A stretch of 10,949 nt of DNA from an uncultured Clostridia bacterium (GTDB taxonomy: Bacteria; Bacillota; Clostridia; Christensenellales; CAG-138): the NCBI GenBank assembly GCA_937894955.1, contig CALAXO010000093.1, forward strand, positions 1 through 10,949, read 5' to 3'. Below the pieces are notes generated by a model, which did not search any database, was not told the origin of the DNA, and was given only the letters and a program-made list of their open reading frames with translations. Of the stretch, positions 1-6,696 are shown piece by piece. The stretch's first letter is position 1, and each line of letters opens with the position of its first letter. The position numbers were made by a program, and so were the translations under genes.

Positions 1-83
1 CCCCCGCGGGTGCGGGGAAAACCAATGTTTGCGGTGGCGAATTTCGTACAGCCTGGGATCACCCCCGCGGGTGCGGGGAAAAC
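1..83 (-). CRISPR. Leader-proximal end of a type I-E CRISPR array (partial)
   Basis: Two copies of the same repeat are visible: 56-83 (complete, 28 nt) and 1-22 (cut by the window edge). Their ends are exactly 61 nt apart, the usual type I-E period. Read on the minus strand the repeat begins GTTTTCCCCGC, has a 4-nt loop ACCC, and ends GCGGGGGTGATCC. CCCCGC pairs with GCGGGG to make the 6-bp hairpin that Cas6e recognises, leaving GTGATCC as most of the 5' handle of the next crRNA. Known I-E repeats share this orientation (E. coli ends GGGGATAAACCG; the S. thermophilus CRISPR4 repeat ends GGGGGTGATCC), so the crRNA sense is the minus strand, the same as the cas genes. The repeat at 56-83 is then the first, leader-adjacent one, and the array continues beyond the left edge. 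Base 55 (G on the plus strand) may be a 29th repeat base. Confidence 0.93.
23..54 (-). other. CRISPR spacer 1 (leader-proximal, most recent)
   Basis: This 32-nt unique sequence lies between the two visible repeats (33 nt if base 55 is counted), the normal type I-E spacer length. As the leader-proximal spacer it should be the most recently acquired. On the crRNA strand it starts AGGCTGTACG and ends CGCAAACATTG. I see no match to it elsewhere in the window, and its target cannot be named from the sequence alone. Confidence 0.85.
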
Positions 84-128
84 ACTAAAAAGATCCTTTA
101 GGAATCAGCCTTTTTGTTCCTGAGCAGT
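84..128 (-). promoter_or_regulatory. CRISPR leader, unusually short
   Basis: Only 45 bp separate the cas2-dnaQ stop codon from the first repeat. The minus strand is A/T-rich near the repeat and ends CTTTTTAGT directly before GTTTTCCCC. It contains an imperfect dyad: AAAAAG pairs with CTTTTT, and GATTCC with GGATC (one bulge) around a TAAA loop. The dyad could be a leader-end recognition element or a weak terminator for read-through from the cas operon. Leaders of I-E arrays normally hold the array promoter and the integration anchor. Here the promoter must lie at least partly inside the upstream gene. Placement follows from the repeat orientation; the function is inferred. Confidence 0.55.
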
Positions 129-998
129 TCAAATTTCATTTAACTTCTCAAACAGCCTGAATGTCAGCTTGCAATCCGGAAGCGCACGGTGGCGTTCGCC
201 GGCATCAATCCCAAAGTATTCGCAAAGATGCCCAAGCGAATACTGTTTAACTCCGTTCATGCGCCTGCGCGCCAAGGCAAGAGTATCTGTGCAGGAACTG
301 CGAAACAACTTCACGCCGCAGCGTTTTGCCTCCGAAATCAGAAACCCGCAGTCAAAATCCGCATTATGGCAAACAATCGGGCGGTTCGCAACGAATGCAA
401 CAAGCCCGTTGATTGCCTCGCTCAGAGGAATGCCTTCAGCTGCAAGCATTTCATCCGTAATTCCCGTAAGGCGGACAACATCCGCACTCAGCGGTGAATC
501 CCGCCTGACGAGTGTTTGAAATGTTTCTGCCTCTTCTCCGTTTCTTATCAGCAGTGCACCGATTTCAATAATGCCGTCCCTCTCGGGCGAAAGCCCCGTT
601 GTTTCAACGTCAATAACAACATAGTCATCCCGCCTGCGCGCTTTTTCCGCACGACGCGCGAGCAGCATTTTTCCTGCTCTGCTTTGCGGAGCCCCTGTTG
701 AATTGTCTTCTGCCTTATGCGGCTTCGGAAGCGGGCGGCGCATAAGCAGTATTCCGTCAAGATCAACGGGCTCCCAGTGAGCATTATGAACTTCGAATTT
801 CATCTGCTGTTCGCAACGCGCGCTGTAAACCATGGTTGCGCGCCCGCTTTTCAGATTTTCGCATACCCGCGCCCAAAGTTCCGTGCGAACGCGCGCATTA
901 ATATTGCCGGCATACACTCCGGGACTGATTTCACATAACCACTTGGACAGATCCCCCCGAACTTTCGGCGGGCAGTCGCTCAAAGTAATCACTGTCAA
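129..998 (-). CDS. cas2: Cas2e-DnaQ fusion: CRISPR adaptation protein with 3'-5' exonuclease domain
   Basis: A 289-aa fusion. Residues 1 to about 90 are Cas2e (CPPKVRGDLSKWL, then EISPGVYAGNINARVR), which dimerises and bridges two Cas1 dimers to form the spacer integrase. A basic linker (about 91-125) leads to a DEDDh exonuclease of the DnaQ family: ExoI IDVETTG (D130, E132), ExoII HNADFD (D216), ExoIII HRALPD (H270, D275), so all catalytic residues are present. In type I-E systems carrying this fusion, such as S. thermophilus, the DnaQ part is known to trim prespacer 3' overhangs before integration. Ordinary Cas2e is about 95 aa. I chose the TTG at 996-998: it sits 7 nt after GGAGG and matches the family N-terminus. 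The frame stays open to an ATG at 1055, but that lies inside cas1. The start falls 2 bp after the cas1 stop, so translation is probably coupled. Confidence 0.95.
   Translation of the reverse strand: MTVITLSDCPPKVRGDLSKWLCEISPGVYAGNINARVRTELWARVCENLKSGRATMVYSARCEQQMKFEVHNAHWEPVDLDGILLMRRPLPKPHKAEDNSTGAPQSRAGKMLLARRAEKARRRDDYVVIDVETTGLSPERDGIIEIGALLIRNGEEAETFQTLVRRDSPLSADVVRLTGITDEMLAAEGIPLSEAINGLVAFVANRPIVCHNADFDCGFLISEAKRCGVKLFRSSCTDTLALARRRMNGVKQYSLGHLCEYFGIDAGERHRALPDCKLTFRLFEKLNEI
138..167 (-). promoter_or_regulatory. Candidate array promoter inside the cas2-dnaQ 3' end
   Basis: On the minus strand CTGACA (162-167, 5 of 6 to the -35 consensus) is followed after 18 nt by TTAAAT (138-143, 4 of 6 to the -10 consensus). 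Transcription would begin near position 130, about 47 nt before the first repeat. It is the best sigma-A-like pair I found by eye close to the array. The hexamers are only moderate and also encode protein, so this is tentative. The array could instead be served by read-through from the cas operon. Confidence 0.3.
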
Positions 999-1000
999 CG

Positions 1001-1936
1001 TCAATCCTCCCGATAGGATTTGCCGTATTCCGCACTGCCGCTGCGGTCGTCCCAAAGATAGAGCGGCTCACAGCCTTCTTCGCCGGAATCGTATTCATCG
1101 GAAAGAAGGTATTTGATATCCTTCACCATTCGCTCCAAGATGTGGCTTTCTGCAAGCGCATCACGCACATTGCGCCTTGTTTTGGACGGAATATCCTCCG
1201 GAGACTCTGCCGCAAGCCGAAATGCGATCGGGATCGTGATTTCCGCCTTGTACAAATCAGCAATATCATAAACGAATGAAAGCGAATGACCGATATGCAC
1301 AAAGCCGAGGCCGGGGGAACAGCCGAGTGCGCAAATCACGGCGTGAGCAAGGCCGTACAGGCAGGCATTCCCTGCGGACAGTGCCTGATTTACCGGGTCT
1401 CCGGAGGAAAAATCCTCCGGATCATAGTCACGTCCGTGCCAAGGAACGCCTGTTTCCTTTGACCAGTGCCGATAGACTGAACGCATGCGGCTTCCTTCAC
1501 GCCCGCGCAGCTGCTGCAAAGTCAGGTGAGCCACATCCTCTCCGGAGAACCGCAGACTGTACATCTTTCGAACAACGTTGAGATGCCCCCGCTGGTTCGT
1601 CACAAGAGCAGCCTGTTTCACAAGCAGACGTGAACTTCCCGTCAAAGCACAGCCCCCGGTGTAGTACCGAACACCGTGTTCCCCGACCCAGATTACACTC
1701 ACACCTGCATCACCGATAAGCTCCATTGCACGGTGAGTCACATCCGTTCCCGGGCCGAGCATGAGCACCGAAATTGCAGCGGCAGGAACATGAATGATCC
1801 CTTTTTCATCCGTAACGGTTATCGCGCTGTCCGCACGGCTCAATTTACAGTGCTCAAAGTAAAGAAAGGTCATTCTGTCGCCAATCTGCGGCAGAGACTG
1901 AACGGAAGGACGGATCATCCCCGGAATTTCAGCCAT
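1001..1936 (-). CDS. cas1: Cas1e, CRISPR spacer integrase
   Basis: A 311-aa Cas1 of the I-E type. Cas1 is the metal-dependent integrase that, with Cas2, inserts prespacers at the leader-repeat junction. The three metal ligands are visible with the same spacing as in E. coli Cas1 (E141, H208, D221): E147 in LRGREGSRMR, H214 in GFVHIGH, and D227 in YDIADLYK. N-terminal beta-domain motifs (VSVIWVGEHGVRYY, 79-92) and the helical core (SAGNACLYGLAHAVI) are intact. The tail after about 280 is acidic and looks variable. The ATG at 1934-1936 follows a purine-rich GGGGAAGG. The first 8 bp overlap the end of cas6e, and the stop is 2 bp before the cas2-dnaQ start. No sign of damage. Confidence 0.97.
   Translation of the reverse strand: MAEIPGMIRPSVQSLPQIGDRMTFLYFEHCKLSRADSAITVTDEKGIIHVPAAAISVLMLGPGTDVTHRAMELIGDAGVSVIWVGEHGVRYYTGGCALTGSSRLLVKQAALVTNQRGHLNVVRKMYSLRFSGEDVAHLTLQQLRGREGSRMRSVYRHWSKETGVPWHGRDYDPEDFSSGDPVNQALSAGNACLYGLAHAVICALGCSPGLGFVHIGHSLSFVYDIADLYKAEITIPIAFRLAAESPEDIPSKTRRNVRDALAESHILERMVKDIKYLLSDEYDSGEEGCEPLYLWDDRSGSAEYGKSYRED
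1006..1010 (-). promoter_or_regulatory. Ribosome binding site that sets the TTG start of cas2-dnaQ
   Basis: GGAGG on the minus strand lies within the last codons of cas1. It is 7 nt from the TTG at 998 and 13 nt from an in-frame GTG at 992. The spacing favours TTG and argues against the ATG at 1055, which is upstream of this site. Confidence 0.6.
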
Positions 1937-2624
1937 TGACGCCTTCCCCGATGCTCACAACTGTCATAAGTCCGTTTCCGTAAGCCTTGCCCCTGCCGAG
2001 GCCCTGAGTCAAAGTCTCCCGAAAGCGTGCTGTATCCGTAACTGTCAATATGCCTTCAAAAGTTACGGAAAGCAGTCTTACTTCCTTGTTCTTTCCGTGT
2101 TTTTTGAAAGAATACCTGTTTGAATGAACAACACGAAATTCATCGGGCGCAAGTGCAAACCCGTAACTTTGCGCATGAGAAGCAAGCCACTCCTCCTGCT
2201 GTCCGACCGAAATAAGGGCTGTTACCTTTCCGCGAGCCTGCGGATCGTCTTCGCGCTTGATGCTCTTTGTGGGATTGGCTGTCAGGCGAAACCTCCAGCG
2301 GCTGCCTTCCGCAATTCGTGCAAGCAAGGGATCGTATGATTTTGTTTCAACGTTAATTCCGCCGTAACCCAGCTGCTCCGCCGCGCGGGACAGCTTTGGC
2401 CTGTCCTGCGTCAAAACGAGCAGATACATCTCCCCGCCGAGCGTGTCTATGCGCCAAAGGCTGCGCGCACGATTTTTTTCATCCGCGGCATCGGAAGCTT
2501 CGGACGGTTCTCCGGACGGTTCTCCGTTCAAAACTTCAATCGCACCGTGAATCTGCTGCGGATTGACAAGTGCTTTCATTGTTTCGCGTTTCTGTGTGTT
2601 AAGCTTGATTCTCGAAAGATACAT
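1929..2624 (-). CDS. cas6e: Cas6e (CasE), crRNA-processing endoribonuclease of Cascade
   Basis: A 231-aa Cas6e. It cuts the pre-crRNA at the base of the repeat hairpin and stays bound as the head subunit of Cascade. The N-terminus MYLSRIKLN is the classical CasE start, and H26 in NPQQIHGAIE occupies the position of the catalytic histidine (H26 in E. coli and T. thermophilus proteins). RWRFRLTANPTK (109-120) is the conserved mid-domain strand. QGLGRGKAYGNGLMTV (207-222) is the C-terminal glycine-rich loop. Residues 34-50 are an acidic low-complexity insert containing a duplicated GEPS, and the protein is somewhat longer than the 199-aa E. coli one. The ATG at 2622-2624 is 6 nt after GGAGG. The frame extends upstream to 2756, but that part lies inside cas5e. 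It overlaps cas5e by 26 bp and cas1 by 8 bp. Confidence 0.95.
   Translation of the reverse strand: MYLSRIKLNTQKRETMKALVNPQQIHGAIEVLNGEPSGEPSEASDAADEKNRARSLWRIDTLGGEMYLLVLTQDRPKLSRAAEQLGYGGINVETKSYDPLLARIAEGSRWRFRLTANPTKSIKREDDPQARGKVTALISVGQQEEWLASHAQSYGFALAPDEFRVVHSNRYSFKKHGKNKEVRLLSVTFEGILTVTDTARFRETLTQGLGRGKAYGNGLMTVVSIGEGVNG
2502..2525. repeat. 12-bp in-frame tandem duplication in cas6e
   Basis: GGACGGTTCTCC (plus strand) occurs twice with no gap. It encodes GEPS-GEPS, residues 34-41 of Cas6e. A duplication of four codons keeps the frame and probably arose by replication slippage. Confidence 0.9.
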
Positions 2625-3348
2625 CTGCGTCCTCCAATTCTGCAAACGCGTCATGCTCCGCTGCGTCCGTATCATTCTCCGCCTTGCTAACGGATTCATA
2701 CGCCGCAACAGTGCGATAGGTATGTTTACGGCAGCGCGGGTCAAACGAAACCGCAAGGTCGCGCCGCGCTTCGCGTCCGATCACTCTCGGTTCGTCCGCA
2801 TCCGAATTCTGCTCATCATCTTCCGAATAATCCGCATATATGTGCGCTGTCATATTGTACTTCATCCGTGAAGAATCGTCAAGCGTCGGATACGTCCGCA
2901 GCACTTTAATCAGCCCATCCTCCTTAATGTCGTCAAGAACGATCGGCAGCGTCGGAGGGCAGGAACGCCTGCCCAAAAACAGCGGAAACACCGGATGCGA
3001 CAACGCGAATTCAATGCGCTCCAAAAGCTCCCGTTCTCCCTCCAATCCGACAAGAAAAACGGCATCCGAAAGATAATAACGTTCGGTAAGATATGAAGTT
3101 TTTTCTGCATGCGCCATATGGAAATCCCGAAGGAGCTTTCCCGCGCGATCAATGCGGACGCCGATTCGCAGCGCATTCAGCTCGCGGAGCTTTTCCGGCT
3201 CGTTTCGCCGAATGCCGAGTGCCGCTGCAAGCAAGCCCACAATGCCGCTTTTGGACGGTTCCCTCCCCGTTTTTCGGATCTCAAATTTTGAATTTTCGGT
3301 TCCCCACGCCTGCAGCGGAGCGGAAAGCCGAAGAAGCAAAACAGCCAT
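2599..3348 (-). CDS. cas5e: Cas5e (CasD), Cascade subunit that binds the crRNA 5' handle
   Basis: A 249-aa Cas5e. In Cascade it holds the crRNA 5' handle and joins the large subunit to the Cas7 backbone. Family motifs: LLLRLSAPLQAWG (4-16, the ferredoxin-like first strand), REPSKSGIVGLLAAALGI (29-46, the conserved SK.G..GLLA helix), TERYYLSDAVFLVGL (88-102), and HPVFPLFLGRRSCPP (118-132, the PLFLGRRSCPP signature). The core is full length. Two acidic stretches stand out: EDDEQNSDADEP (176-187) and a C-terminal tail from about 223. The ATG at 3346-3348 follows GAGGG by 6 nt and overlaps the cas7e stop in a TAATG junction, so translation is probably coupled. The 3' end overlaps cas6e by 26 bp. 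Confidence 0.95.
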   Translation of the reverse strand: MAVLLLRLSAPLQAWGTENSKFEIRKTGREPSKSGIVGLLAAALGIRRNEPEKLRELNALRIGVRIDRAGKLLRDFHMAHAEKTSYLTERYYLSDAVFLVGLEGERELLERIEFALSHPVFPLFLGRRSCPPTLPIVLDDIKEDGLIKVLRTYPTLDDSSRMKYNMTAHIYADYSEDDEQNSDADEPRVIGREARRDLAVSFDPRCRKHTYRTVAAYESVSKAENDTDAAEHDAFAELEDADVSFENQA

Positions 3349-4439
3349 TACATGCCCTCGCTCTCGCCGAGATATTCCTTAACGCACTCCGCAACCGACT
3401 CAAGCAGTCTGTCGAGACTCATGCATTCCGCAAGCTCTCCGACGGCTTCACCGACTGCAAATGCACGATCGGGCGCGGAGGCATACTTGCTGTAAACCTT
3501 ATTTGCGTATTCAACAAACTTTTCTTCGGATTCCTCCGAATAACCGCCGTTCTTTGCCGAAACGGGCTTTTCGAACGCACCGCAAAGGTTAACGGGCTGA
3601 TCGCGCCGAATTGTGACATAGACCATGCTCGGAAGGGTGCGGTTTGCAAAGGTGTTCTGTTTGCCCGTGGGCATTGAGCGAACAAACGCTTCAACAAATT
3701 TTGCCGCCGTCTCAGCCGTGACCTGTTTTCCGAGTGCATTCGAAAGCTCAACGAGGTTGACCGTTGCATAGCGATAGAGCGTTGAAGAATTGAACTCCAC
3801 CGTTCCGAGGTGGCCCGCGCCGGTATTATCCTCCGGAGCAAGATCGTCAACGGCGGTGAAATAATCGTATTCGTTCTGCACGGTGTGGGTTGAAATGCTG
3901 TGCGCAACCTGCGCGGAGGCATCGCAATTCAGCGTTGCTTCGGAAGCAACCATTCGCCCGAAAAGCGCGATATCAACGGAAGGGTTGTTCTTGAGTGCTT
4001 TTTTGCAGGCATCCTTATCAGCCGTACCTTCGAAAACTGCAATCTCGGCAAGTGCTTTTGCCTGTGCCGCACTCATGAAAAAGAGTGCTTCCGCCTTTTT
4101 ATCCTTTGTTTCACCTTTCTTATCGTCTTTAAATTTCACTCCGGCGCTTGTAAGCACTTTTTCCGCAAGTTCCGCCGCTTTCGCATCGGGGTTCAGTTTC
4201 AGAATCTCCTCTGTAACCATGCTTATAACGTTCTTTGTTCTCAACCCGAGCATATCCGGATCAATGAGTTCTTCGCGGAACATTTCGCGCATTGCATGTT
4301 TCCACGCCTGTGAGGAAACGCGCGCACGGGTCGTGCCGCCGTAAATCGCCGTTTTGGGGCTGCCGGTGTCGTCGCGGTTGACGCAGCTCGGCGGAACGGT
4401 TTGGAGTACGTGTACATCAAGATAGCATCTGTTTTTCAT
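3348..4439 (-). CDS. cas7e: Cas7e (CasC), Cascade backbone subunit
   Basis: A 363-aa Cas7e. Six copies polymerise along the crRNA spacer in I-E Cascade. Hallmarks with this start: YLDVHVLQTVPPSCVNRDD (6-24), then SPKTAIYGGTTRARVSSQAWKHAMRE (27-52); VDIALFGRM (155-163); AHSISTHTVQNEYDYFTAVDD (179-199, the thumb region); HLGTVEFNSSTLYRY (210-224); MPTGKQNTFANRTLP (256-270). A lysine-rich stretch near 102-116 (KFKDDKKGETKDKKAE) looks variable. Two ATGs are possible. The one at 4460 forms TAATG with the cse2 stop but has no good ribosome binding site. The one at 4439 follows AAAGGAA by 8 nt and matches the family start, so I use 4439 (otherwise 370 aa). Confidence 0.96.
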   Translation of the reverse strand: MKNRCYLDVHVLQTVPPSCVNRDDTGSPKTAIYGGTTRARVSSQAWKHAMREMFREELIDPDMLGLRTKNVISMVTEEILKLNPDAKAAELAEKVLTSAGVKFKDDKKGETKDKKAEALFFMSAAQAKALAEIAVFEGTADKDACKKALKNNPSVDIALFGRMVASEATLNCDASAQVAHSISTHTVQNEYDYFTAVDDLAPEDNTGAGHLGTVEFNSSTLYRYATVNLVELSNALGKQVTAETAAKFVEAFVRSMPTGKQNTFANRTLPSMVYVTIRRDQPVNLCGAFEKPVSAKNGGYSEESEEKFVEYANKVYSKYASAPDRAFAVGEAVGELAECMSLDRLLESVAECVKEYLGESEGM

Positions 4440-4459
4440 AGTTTTGGTTCCTTTCCACA

Positions 4460-5035
4460 TTAGTTTTCATCATTTTTTATTTGGCGGCAGAAATCCTGTC
4501 CCCATTTGAGCCTTACTTTTGTTCTTCCTTCCGCATAGCTGTAATTATACAGGTCAACGGCAAGATCCGCATAGTCAAGTTTTATACCGTTGCCGCTGAG
4601 AAGATTTATCACGCCGCGCAGGTGGTGGTTGAGCTCGGGCAGGTCCGATGACGTTGCGATCTTGTTGAATCTGGCGCGTATGCGCTTCAATTCATCCTCG
4701 TCCTTAGCAAGCTTTCGCACGGAAGCCCCGAACTTCATTCCGTCCTCATTCATCCATTCGGACCTGAAATCATGCCCCTGCTGATGCAGTGCAAACATGG
4801 TCAATGCGGTGTAAACCGCCCATTCCCCAGGCGAAGCGTTACCGTCGTTCCGGTAAAACTCCTCCGGAAGATCGGACAGGAATGCTCCCCAAATTGCGGG
4901 AAGCTCCCCGGGGGCGTGTCCGATTCCGTGCCGCAGTTCGGCAAGCTCCGCTCGGCACTGATTCTCGGGCAGCGTCTTAAGCCGCTCGAGCTTTCGCTTC
5001 ATAAAAGCGGTGATTCTTATTTCTTTTTCAGTCAT
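4460..5035 (-). CDS. cse2: Cse2 (CasB), Cascade small subunit
   Basis: A 191-aa all-helical Cse2. Two copies form the belly of I-E Cascade and stabilise the R-loop and the displaced strand. Visible family features are the W/A-rich helix EWAVYTALTMFALHQQ (71-86), FGASVRKLAKDED (102-114), and the basic helix RARFNKIATSSDLPELNHHL (120-139), which resembles the conserved RRF...L..HLR motif. Length is typical (E. coli 160 aa, others 170-220). The ATG at 5033-5035 is 6 nt after a strong AAGGAGG and overlaps the end of cse1 by 8 bp. Its stop shares bases with an ATG at the start region of cas7e. Cse2 sequences are divergent, so the position between cse1 and cas7e is part of the evidence. Confidence 0.93.
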   Translation of the reverse strand: MTEKEIRITAFMKRKLERLKTLPENQCRAELAELRHGIGHAPGELPAIWGAFLSDLPEEFYRNDGNASPGEWAVYTALTMFALHQQGHDFRSEWMNEDGMKFGASVRKLAKDEDELKRIRARFNKIATSSDLPELNHHLRGVINLLSGNGIKLDYADLAVDLYNYSYAEGRTKVRLKWGQDFCRQIKNDEN

Positions 5036-6692
5036 TGTTCTCCTCCTTCGGATAAATTTTATTCAATTTGACCTTAAAGTAACGATAGGCGTCGGGAGCG
5101 GAATAATACCTTTCTTTATCATTCTTATCCTTTATCGCACGGCCGACAATTGCCGCCGTGCCCGCCGATTCAACAAGCTCTTGACCGATGCGCAATGCGA
5201 TTCGTTTTGCGGTTTCGCGCCACCTTCGGATGGCTGCGCGCTCCTGCTCCGAGCTGATCGCCCAAGTCGGATCGATCGACTCAAGCCAGCTTCTGAACGG
5301 CGCATCAATTTCATAATAGAACTGCTCCTGTGCGCGTGCAACGGCAGCGCATTTCTTTGCAGATTCATCGTCCGCGCCGGCTGCGATTTCAATATTGACG
5401 GCAAGGTTTTTAACTTCCTTGGCAGTTTCACCGCAGTTTTGGATTTCGGTTTCGATTTTGTCCCGCCAATGTTCTCCAACCTCTGTGATAAGATCCGTGT
5501 GGAATGTCAGGGAGTCGGAGAGGATGTTTGTGTAGCAGCTCTTCATGGTATCATATTGAACGGAACAGATTCGGAAGCTTATCAATCTCGTTTTGTCAAT
5601 AAGTCCCTCTTTTTTTATATAGTTGATCCATCCAACGATTCCCGGGGTATGATTTCCGTCACCGAAATCGAAGCAGACGGAAAACTCTCGCCACATCTGC
5701 GCTGCGTAATTGTGCGCTTTCGGCTTACATACCTCATTGCCACCTTTTGAGGCTTCACGATCGACCCGCCAAATCGTCATTGGCTCCAAAAAAGCATTTT
5801 CGCTTATGAAGAAATCTCCGCCGCATATTCTGTACGCCGTAACAAAGCCCTCACTGCGAACCAACATTACTCGCCTTGACTGAAGAGTGTAAAGCGCCGC
5901 AAGGTTATCCGGCATGGCGATTTCAACTCTTGGCCTGCTGCGGACTTTCTCCTCCCAAATTGGCTTCTCCTCTTCCCAAACGCTGTTACCGCCGTAATTC
6001 AAAGCTATATAATTCAGCAAAAGATCCTCAAACAAATTCTTGCCGTGTACTGCAATAATTCCAAGGTTTCCAAGCCATCCGATTCCCGCTAATTTCTTTC
6101 CGGATGAGGCATTGATTTTTTTGCTTTTGCCTCTCTCGTTTGAAGAATCGTCGAATGCATTAACGTGCAAAAGCCACCTTGCAGCTTCCGAATTTGTTAG
6201 CCGTTCCTTTTCCTCTCCCGAACGCGCCGCGAACAGACGCGGTTTATTGTTGCTTTCGGCTATAGCGCTGTTGAGTTTGCTCGCAGAGAAAACGGACGCT
6301 GTTTCATCCGTGTTTACCGATAACGCCTGATAAAACGGCCTTTCCGGATGAAAAATCCAAAACCTTTCGTGTACGGACTCAAGGTAATCCCTTATCGGCT
6401 TTTCGGGCAGCCGACCGGCGGTCCAAAGCTCCTTCCAGCGTTCCTCCGCATCCTCCGGCTCTTCGAGCGGCCACTCCTCGCCGTCCGGTGAGTATCTTGA
6501 AAAAACAGTGTGCAAAACCGCAAGCATCAGTCGGAGCACCGCAACATCCTGCGTCGGCAGCTCGCCCGCAAGCTCAACGTATTCATGAGCCTTCAGCAGC
6601 GCATCCGTCAGTGAAAGCTCATCAACGGTGCAGTCGCTTTTCCGCGCAAGTATCCATTTTTCGTCAAGCAGATTGAATTCGATTTCCTTCAT
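5028..6692 (-). CDS. cse1: Cse1 (CasA, Cas8e), Cascade large subunit
   Basis: A 554-aa Cse1. It reads the PAM, starts R-loop formation and recruits Cas3. Numbered from the upstream ATG at 6695, motifs are: an N-terminal FNLLDEKWI (7-15), the common start of this family; ERFWIFHPERPFYQ (110-123); GIGWLGNLGIIAVHGKNLF (204-222), the most conserved CasA segment; and SFRICSVQYDTMKSCY (373-388). The C-terminal half is a predicted helix bundle (about 400-525), as expected for the part contacting Cse2. Two ATGs are adjacent (6693-6695 and 6690-6692). The second lies 7 nt after AAGGAG and is preferred; the first would add one Met. The gene begins a few bases after the cas3 stop. I cannot identify the PAM-reading residues by eye. 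Confidence 0.96.
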   Translation of the reverse strand: MKEIEFNLLDEKWILARKSDCTVDELSLTDALLKAHEYVELAGELPTQDVAVLRLMLAVLHTVFSRYSPDGEEWPLEEPEDAEERWKELWTAGRLPEKPIRDYLESVHERFWIFHPERPFYQALSVNTDETASVFSASKLNSAIAESNNKPRLFAARSGEEKERLTNSEAARWLLHVNAFDDSSNERGKSKKINASSGKKLAGIGWLGNLGIIAVHGKNLFEDLLLNYIALNYGGNSVWEEEKPIWEEKVRSRPRVEIAMPDNLAALYTLQSRRVMLVRSEGFVTAYRICGGDFFISENAFLEPMTIWRVDREASKGGNEVCKPKAHNYAAQMWREFSVCFDFGDGNHTPGIVGWINYIKKEGLIDKTRLISFRICSVQYDTMKSCYTNILSDSLTFHTDLITEVGEHWRDKIETEIQNCGETAKEVKNLAVNIEIAAGADDESAKKCAAVARAQEQFYYEIDAPFRSWLESIDPTWAISSEQERAAIRRWRETAKRIALRIGQELVESAGTAAIVGRAIKDKNDKERYYSAPDAYRYFKVKLNKIYPKEENND

Positions 6693-6696
6693 CATT

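Noticed and set aside
1..83. Array read as plus-strand, with its far end facing cas2
   Set aside because: On the plus strand the repeat ends GGGGAAAAC, which looks superficially like the E. coli end. However, known I-E repeats have the handle ATAAACCG or GTGATCC at the 3' end, and GTGATCC appears only on the minus strand.
999..1055. N-terminal extension of cas2-dnaQ to ATG 1055
   Set aside because: It lies within the cas1 coding sequence, upstream of the GGAGG site, and adds residues absent from Cas2e.
2625..2756. N-terminal extension of cas6e
   Set aside because: The residues are an arginine-rich shadow of cas5e. The family start MYLSRI with GGAGG lies at 2624.
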